A stretch of 64,000 nucleotides of DNA from Opisthocomus hoazin (Eukaryota; Chordata; Aves; Opisthocomiformes; Opisthocomidae): the NCBI RefSeq assembly GCF_030867145.1, contig NC_134426.1, positions 806,001-870,000 on the forward strand, written 5' to 3'. Positions 56,241-64,000 of this stretch are shown in pieces. Numbering within the stretch: position 1 is the first letter of the stretch; each line of letters begins with the position of its first letter. The position numbers were made by a program, and so were the translations under genes. A model generated the notes under the pieces. That model worked only from the letters and a program-made list of their open reading frames with translations, searched no databases and had not been told where the DNA came from.

Positions 56241-59200
56241 TCTAAACATAGGCTGGGAATGGGGGTGTCCCTGTCAGGCTCCTTTCGCAGACCTGCACCG
56301 AAAATGCGAACGTCTGCAGATAGCTGGCAGCCAGAAGGTGCTAGCCTGGAAAGCTGTTGCTCAGCCTCATCTGCCCATGACACTGCTCGCACAGAGACAC
56401 AGAGACTGGGGCTGCTTGCTTGTCTTGCCACCTCAAACTTCAAACGTAGACTGGAAATGGGGGGGTGTTCCTGCCAGACTCGTTTCGCAGCCCTTCTCCG
56501 AAAATGCGAACGTCTGCAGATAGCTGGCAGCCAGAAGGGGCTAGCCTGGAAAGCTGTTGCTCAGCCTCATCTGCCCATGGCACTGCTCGCACAGAGGCAC
56601 AGAGACTGGGGCTGCTTGCTTGTCTTGCCACCTCAAACTTCAAAAGTAGACTGGGAATGGGGGTGTCCCTGTCAGGCTCCTTTCGCAGCCCTGCACCGAA
56701 AATGCGAACATCTGCAGATAGCTGGCAGCAAGAAGGGGCTATCCTGGAAAGCTGTTGCTCAGCCTCATCTGTCCATGACACTGCTCGCACAGAGGCACAG
56801 AGACCGGGGCTGCTTGCTTGTCCTGCCACCTCAATTTTCAAATGTAACCTGGGAATGAGGGAGTCCCTGCCAGGCTCCTTTCCCAGCCCTGCTCTGAAAA
56901 TGCGAACGTCTGCAGATAGCTGGCAGCCAGAAGGGCCTAGCCTGGAAAGCTGTTGCTCAGCCTCATCCGCCCATGGCACTGCTCGCACAGAGACACAGAG
57001 ACTGGGGCTGCTTGCTTGTCTTGCCACCTCAAACTTCAAACGTAGACTGGAAATGGCGGGGTGTTCCTGCCAGACTCGTTTCGCAGCCCTGCTCCGAAAA
57101 TGCGAACGTCTGCAGATAGCTGGCAGCCAGAAGGGGCTAGCCTGGAAAGCTGTTGCTCAGCCTCATCTGCCCATGGCACTGCTCGCACAGAGGCACAGAG
57201 ACTGGGGCTGCTTGCTTGTCTTGCCACCTCAAACTTCAAAAGTAGACTGGGAATGGGGGTGTCCCTGTCAGGCTCCTTTCGCAGCCCTGCACCGAAAATG
57301 CGAACATCTGCAGATAGCTGGCAGCAAGAAGGGGCTAGCCTGGAAAGCTGTTGCTCAGCCTCATCTGCCCATGGCACTGCTCGCACAGAGGCACACATAC
57401 TGGAGCTGCTTGCTTGTCTTGCCACCCCAATTTTCAAATGTATCCTGAGAATCAGGGCTTCCCTGCCAGGCTCCTTTCCCAGCCCTGCTCTGAAAATGCG
57501 AACGTCTGCAGATAGCTGGCAGCCAGAAGGGGCTAGCCTGGAAAGCTGTTGCTCAGCCTCATCTGCTCATGACACTGCTCGCACAGAGGCACAGAGACTG
57601 GGGCTGCTTGCTTGTCTTGCCACCTCAAACTTCAAACGTAGACTGGAAATGGGGGGGTGTTCCTGCCAGACTCGTTTCGCAGCCCTTCTCCGAAAATGCG
57701 AACGTCTGCAGATAGCTGGCAGCCAGAAGGGGCTAGCCTGGAAAGCTGTTGCTCAGCCTCATCTGCCCATGGCTCTGCTCGCACAGAGGCACAGAGACTG
57801 GGGCTGCTTGCTTGTCTTGCCACCTCAAACTTCTAAACTTAGGCTGGAAATGGTGGAGTTACTGCAAGGCTCCTTTCGCAGCCCTGCTCCGAAAATGCGA
57901 ACGTCTGCAGATAGCTGGCAGCCAGAAGGGGCTAGCCTGGAAAGCTGTTGCTCAGCCTCATCTGCCCATGACACTGCTCGCACAGAGGCACAGAGACTGG
58001 GGCTGCTTGCTTGTCTTGCCACCTCAAACTTCAAAAGAAGACTGGAAATGGGTGTGTTCCTGCCAATCTCCTTTTAGAGCCCTGCTCCCAAAATGAGAAC
58101 GTCTGCATATAGCTGACAGCCAGAAGAAGCTAGCCTGGAAAGCTGTTGCTCAGCCTCATCTGCCCATGAAACTGCTCGCACAGAGGCACAGAGACTGGGG
58201 CTGCTTGCTTGTCTTGCCACCTCAATTTTCAAATGTAACCTGGGAATGAGTGAGTCCCTGCCAGCCTCCTTTCCCAGCCCTGCTCTGAAAATGTGAACGT
58301 CTGCAGATAGCTGGCAGCCAGAAGGGGCTAGCCTGGAAAGCTGTTGCTCAGCCTCATCTGCCCATGGCACTGCTCGCACAGAGGCACAGAGACTGGGGCT
58401 GCTTGCTTGTCTTGCCACCTCAAACTTCAAAAGTAGACTGGGAATGGGGGTGTCCCTGTCAGGCTCCTTTCGCAGCCCTGCACCGAAAATGCGAACATCT
58501 GCAGATAGCTGGCAGCCAGAAGGGGCTAGCCTGGAAAGCTGTTGCTCAGCCTCATCTGCTCATGACACTGCTCGCACAGAGACACAGAGACTGGGGCTGC
58601 TTGCTTGTCTTGCCACCTCAAACTTCAAAAGTATCTTAGGCTGTCCGAGCTGGGCGCCTACGGCAGCCCTGCTTCCAAAAAGCGAACGTCTGCAGATAGC
58701 TGGCAGCCAGAAGGGCCTAGCCTGGAAAGCTGTTGCTCAGCCTCATCTGCCCATGAAACTGCTCGCACAGAGGCACAGAGACTGGGGCTGCTTGCTTGTC
58801 CTGCCTACTCAATTTTCAAACGTAACCTGGGAATGAGGGAGTCCCTGCCGGGCTCCTTTCCCAGCCCTGCTCTGAAAATGTGAACGTCTGCAGATAGCTG
58901 GCAGCCAGAAGGGGCTAGCCTGGAAAGATGTTGCTCAGCCTCATCTGCCCATGGCTCTGCTCGCACAGAGGCACAGAGACTGGGGCTGCTTGCTTGTCTT
59001 GCCACCTCAAACTTCAAACGTAGACTGGAAATGGGTGTGTTCCTGCCAAGCTCCTTTGGCAGCCCTGCTCCCAAAATGAGAACATCTGCAGATAGCAGAC
59101 AGCCAGAAGGGGCTAGCCTGGAAAGCTGTTGCTCAGCCTCATCTGCCCATGACACTGCTCGCACAGAGACACAGAGACTGGGGCTGCTTGCTTGTCTTGC

Positions 59201-60419
59201 CACCTCAAACTTCAAACGTAGACTGGAAATGGGGGGGTGTTCCTGCCAGACTCGTTTCGCAGCCCTTCTCCGAAAATGCGAACGTCTGCAGATAGCTGGC
59301 AGCCAGAAGGGGCTAGCCTGGAAAGCTGTTGCTCAGCCTCATCTGCCCATGGCTCTGCTCGCACAGAGGCACAGAGACTGGGGCTGCTTGCTTGTCTTGC
59401 CACCTCAAACTTCAAACGTAGACTGGAAATGGGTGTGTTCCTGCCAAGCTCCTTTGGCAGCCCTGCTCCCAAAATGAGAACATCTGCAGACAGCTGACAG
59501 CCAGAAGGGGCTAGCCTGGAAAGCTGTTGCTCAGCCTCATCTGCCCATGACACTGCTCGCACAGAGACACAGAGACTGGGGCTGCTTGCTTGTCTTGCCA
59601 CCTCAAACTTCAAACGTAGACTGGAAATGGGGGGGTGTTCCTGCCAGACTCGTTTCGCAGCCCTTCTCCGAAAATGCGAACGTCTGCAGATAGCTGGCAG
59701 CCAGAAGGGGCTAGCCTGGAAAGCTGTTGCTCAGCCTCATCTGCCCATGGCTCTGCTCGCACAGAGGCACAGAGACTGGGGCTGCTTGCTTGTCTTGCCA
59801 CCTCAAACTTCTAAACTTAGGCTGGAAATGGTGGAGTTACTGCAAGGCTCCTTTCGCAGCCCTGCTCCGAAAATGCGAACATCTGCAGATAGCTGGCAGC
59901 CAGAAGGGGCTAGCCTGGAAAGCTGTTGCTCAGCCTCATCTGCCCATGGCACTGCTCGCACAGAGGCACAGAGACTGGGGCTGCTTGCTTGTCTTGCCAC
60001 CTCAAACTTCAAAATTAGACTGGGAATGGGGGTGTCCCTGTCAGGCTCCTTTCGCAGCCCTGCACCGAAAATGCGAACATCTGCAGATAGCTGGCAGCCA
60101 GAAGGGGCTAGCCTGGAAAGCTGTTGCTCAGCCTCATCTGTCCATGACACTGCTCGCACAGAGGCACAGAGACCGGGGCTGCTTGCTTGTCCTGCCACCT
60201 CAATTTTCAAATGTAACCTGGGAATGAGGGAGTCCCTGCCAGGCTCCTTTCCCAGTCCTGCTCTGAAAATGCGAACGTCTGCAGATAGCTGGCAGCCAGA
60301 AGGGGCTAGCCTGGAAAGCTGTTGCTCAGCCTCATCTGCCCATGGCACTGCTCGCACAGAGGCACAGAGACTGGGGCTGCTTGCTTGTCTTGCCACCTCA
60401 AACTTCAAAAGTATCTTAG

Positions 60420-62580
60420 GCTGTCCGAGCTGGGCGCCTACGGCAGCCCTGCTTCCAAAAAGCGAACGTCTGCAGATAGCTGGCAGCCAGAAGGGCCTAG
60501 CCTGGAAAGCTGTTGCTCAGCCTCATCTGCCCATGAAACTGCTCGCACAGAGGCACAGAGACTGGGGCTGCTTGCTTGTCCTGCCACCTCAATTTTCAAA
60601 CGTAACCTGGGAATGAGGGAGTCCCTGCCGGGCTCCTTTCCCAGCCCTGCTCTGAAAATGTGAACGTCTGCAGATAGCTGGCAGCCAGAAGGGGCTAGCC
60701 TGGAAAGATGTTGCTCAGCCTCATCTGCCCATGGCTCTGCTCGCACAGAGGCACAGAGACTGGGGCTGCTTGCTTGTCTTGCCACCTCAAACTTCAAACG
60801 TAGACTGGAAATGGGTGTGTTCCTGCCAAGCTCCTTTAGCAGCCCTGCTCCCAAAATGAGAACATCTGCAGATAGCTGACAGCCAGAAGGGGCTAGCCTG
60901 GAAAGCTGTTGCTCAGCCTCATCTGCCCATGACACTGCTCGCACAGAGACACAGAGACTGGGGCTGCTTGCTTGTCTTGCCCCCTCAAACTTCAAACGTA
61001 GACTGGAAATGGGGGGGTGTTCCTGCCAGACTCGTTTCGCAGCCCTTCTCCGAAAATGCGAACGTCTGCAGATAGCTGGCAGCCAGAAGGGCCTAGCCTG
61101 GAAAGCTGTTGCTCAGCCTCATCTGCCCATGGCTCTGCTCGCACAGAGGCACAGAGACTGGGGCTGCTTGCTTGTCTTGCCACCTCAAACTTCTAAACTT
61201 AGGCTGGAAATGGTGGAGTTACTGCAAGGCTCCTTTCGCAGCCCTGCTCCGAAAATGCGAACGTCTGCAGATAGCTGGCAGCCAGAAGGGGCTAGCCTGG
61301 AAAGCTGTTGCTCAGCCTCATCTGCCCATGGCACTGCTCGCACAGAGGCACAGAGACTGGGGCTGCTTGCTTGTCTTGCCACCTCAAACTTCAAAAGTAG
61401 ACTGGGAATGGGGGTGTCCCTGTCAGGCTCCTTTCGCAGCCCTGCACCGAAAATGCGAACATCTGCAGATAGCTGGCAGCCAGAAGGGGCTAGCCTGGAA
61501 AGCTGTTGCTCAGCCTCATCTGTCCATGACACTGCTCGCACAGAGGCACAGAGACCGGGGCTGCTTGCTTGTCCTGCCACCTCAATTTTCAAATGCAACC
61601 TGGGAATGAGGGAGTCCCTGCCAGGCTCCTTTCCCAGTCCTGCTCTGAAAATGCGAACGTCTGCAGATAGCTGGCAGGCAGAAGGGGCTAGCCTGGAAAG
61701 CTGTTGCTCAGCCTCATCTGCCCATGACACTGCTCGCACAGAGGCACAGAGACCGGGGCTGCTTGCTTGTCCTGCCACCTCAGTTTTCAAATGTAACCTG
61801 GGAATGAGGGAGTCCCTGCCAGGCTCCTTTCCCAGCCCTGCTCTGAAAATGCGAACGTCTGCAGATATCTGGCAGCCAGAAGGGGCTAGCCTGTAAAGCT
61901 GTTGCTCAGCCTCATCTGCCCATGGCACTGCTCGCACAGAGGCACAGAGACTGGGGCTGCTTGCTTGTCTTGCCACCTCAAACTTCAAAAGAAGACTGGA
62001 AATGGGTGTGTTCCTGCCAATCTCCTTTTAGAGCCCTGCTCCCAAAATGAGAACGTCTGCAGATAGCTGACAGCCAGAAGAAGCTAGCCTGGAAAGCTGT
62101 TGCTCAGCCTCATCTGCCCATGAAACTGCTCGCACAGAGGCACAGAGACTGGGGCTGCTTGCTTGTCTTGCCACCTCAATTTTCAAATGTAACCTGGGAA
62201 TGAGTGAGTCCCTGCCAGCCTCCTTTCCCAGCCCTGCTCTGAAAATGTGAACGTCTGCAGATAGCTGGCAGCCAGAAGAGGCTAGCCTGGAAAGCTGTTG
62301 CTCAGCCTCATCTGCTCATGACACTGCTCGCACAGAGACACAGAGACTGGGGCTGCTTGCTTGTCTTGCCACCTCAAACTTCAAACGTAGACTGGAAATG
62401 GGGGGGTGTTCCTGCCAGACTCGTTTCGCAGCCCTTCTCCGAAAATGCGAACGTCTGCAGATAGCTGGCAGCCAGAAGGGGCTAGCCTGGAAAGCTGTTG
62501 CTCAGCCTCATCTGCCCATGGCACTCCTCGCACAGAGGCACAGAGACTGGGGCTGCTTGCTTGTCTTGCCACCTCAAACT
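60420..62580 (+). repeat. Higher-order block (copy 2 of 54080-56240)
   Basis: Same monomer-variant order as 54080-56240, with scattered single-base differences. Confidence 0.75.
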
Positions 62581-64000
62581 TCTAAACATAGGCTGGGAAT
62601 GGGGGTGTCCCTGTCAGGCTCCTTTCGCAGACCTGCACCGAAAATGCGAACGTCTGCAGATAGATGGCAGCCAGAAGGTGCTAGCCTGGAAAGCTGTTGC
62701 TCAGCCTCATCTGCCCATGGCACTGCTCGCACAGAGGCACAGAGACTGGGGCTGCTTGCTTGTCTTGCCACCTCAAACTTCAAAAGTATCTTAGGCTGTC
62801 CGAGCTGGGCGCCTACGGCAGCCCTGCTTCCAAAAAGCGAACGTCTGCAGATAGCTGGCAGCCAGAAGGGCCTAGCCTGGAAAGCTGTTGCTCAGCCTCA
62901 TCTGCCCATGAAACTGCTCGCACAGAGGCACAGAGACTGGGGCTGCTTGCTTGTCCTGCCACCTCAATTTTCAAACGTAACCTGGGAATGAGGGAGTCCC
63001 TGCCGGGCTCCTTTCCCAGCCCTGCTCTGAAAATGTGAACGTCTGCAGATAGCTGGCAGCCAGAAGGGGCTAGCCTGGAAAGATGTTGCTCAGCCTCATC
63101 TGCCCATGGCTCTGCTCGCACAGAGGCACAGAGACTGGGGCTGCTTGCTTGTCTTGCCACCTCAAACTTCAAACGTAGACTGGAAATGGGTGTGTTCCTG
63201 CCAAGCTCCTTTGGCAGCCCTGCTCCCAAAATGAGAACATCTGCAGATAGCTGACAGCCAGAAGGGGCTAGCCTGGAAAGCTGTTGCTCAGCCTCATCTG
63301 CCCATGACACTGCTCGCACAGAGACACAGAGACTGGGGCTGCTTGCTTGTCTTGCCACCTCAAACTTCAAACGTAGACTGGAAATGGGTGTGTTCCTGCC
63401 AAGCTCCTTTGGCAGCCCTGCTCCCAAAATGAGAACATCTGCAGATAGCTGACAGCCAGAAGGGGCTAGCCTGGAAAGCTGTTGCTCAGCCTCATCTGCC
63501 CATGACACTGCTCGCACAGAGACACAGAGACTGGGGCTGCTTGCTTGTCTTGCCACCTCAAACTTCAAACGTAGACTGGAAATGGGGGGGTGTTCCTGCC
63601 AGACTCGTTTCGCAGCCCTTCTCCGAAAATGCGAACGTCTGCAGATAGCTGGCAGCCAGAAGGGGCTAGCCTGGAAAGCTGTTGCTCAGCCTCATCTGCC
63701 CATGGCTCTGCTCGCACAGAGGCACAGAGACTGGGGCTGCTTGCTTGTCTTGCCACCTCAAACTTCTAAACTTAGGCTGGAAATGGTGGAGTTACTGCAA
63801 GGCTCCTTTCGCAGCCCTGCTCCGAAAATGCGAACATCTGCAGATAGCTGGCAGCCAGAAGGGGCTAGCCTGGAAAGCTGTTGCTCAGCCTCATCTGCCC
63901 ATGGCACTGCTCGCACAGAGGCACAGAGACTGGGGCTGCTTGCTTGTCTTGCCACCTCAAACTTCAAAAGTAGACTGGGAATGGGGGTGTCCCTGTCAGG

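Larger units (their letters stand above)
49761..64000 (+). repeat. 198-200-bp satellite array (about 72 monomers, runs off the window)
   Basis: Monomer spacing becomes 198-200 bp, with occasional 191. The variable segment changes to the ACTGGAAATGGG...TTCCTGCC or ACCTGGGAATGAGGGAGTCCC types. Sub-variants recur in blocks, forming higher-order repeats. 198 is a multiple of three, so stop-free frames run through several monomers on both strands (up to about 340 codons). These are not genes. The array is still continuing at 64000. Confidence 0.95.

Noticed and set aside
50920..58077. Open frames of 250-340 codons in the distal array as genes of a repetitive protein
   Set aside because: They repeat with the satellite monomer, occur on both strands at once, have no fixed start or end, and follow from the 198-bp monomer length being a multiple of three.
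27301..64000. Centromeric satellite defined by a CENP-B box
   Set aside because: I looked for the TTCG....A..CGGG pattern in several monomers and found no match. Centromere function cannot be read from sequence alone.

Overview
The window looks like a bird genome. It carries several CR1 LINE fragments ending in the typical ATTCTGTG-type 3' tail, a spliced vertebrate AAA-ATPase gene of the ATAD2 family, and LTR retroviral elements. Nothing bacterial is present: no operons, no tRNA or rRNA genes and no CRISPR. About half the window is one tandem satellite.

Layout. (1) 1-3437: GC-rich, CpG-rich sequence mixed with AT-rich sequence. It holds one plausible minus-strand exon of an unrecognised gene (954-1081), a minus-strand LTR fragment, a 5'-truncated CR1 and a CpG island (about 2850-3420). 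(2) 3438-4611: a decayed 31-bp minisatellite, then about five monomers of a 191/198-bp satellite. (3) 4612-8181: first copy of a segmental duplication. It carries a duplicate of the last ATAD2-like coding exon, a solo LTR, two ATAD2 N-terminal exons and CR1 tails. (4) 8182-24097: the body of an ATAD2-like gene on the + strand. Sixteen exons (9288-24097) have GT/AG borders and matching phases and form one uninterrupted 743-codon frame. The AAA core is complete, but the bromodomain exons that define ATAD2 are absent. (5) 24008-27300: second copy of the duplicated segment, again with the last exon followed by N-terminal exons. (6) 27301-64000: a satellite array of roughly 140 monomers, about 191 bp long up to about 49.76 kb and about 198-200 bp beyond. 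It is interrupted twice by the same betaretrovirus-like ERV.

How it fits together. A last exon followed by N-terminal exons, twice and 19.4 kb apart, suggests remnants of a head-to-tail array of ATAD2-like genes, with satellite DNA abutting both sides. In the satellite, one ERV (364-bp LTRs, 6-bp target duplication GGCGCC, Lys-type primer site, open gag, dUTPase-protease and RT frames, with RNase H, integrase and env deleted) inserted into a monomer. It was then copied with about 15 monomers as a 7,319-bp higher-order repeat. A related unoccupied monomer survives at 47.64 kb.

Limits: family names come from recognised motifs and remembered vertebrate ATAD2 and retroviral architecture. No alignment or database search was run, and species and chromosome cannot be determined.
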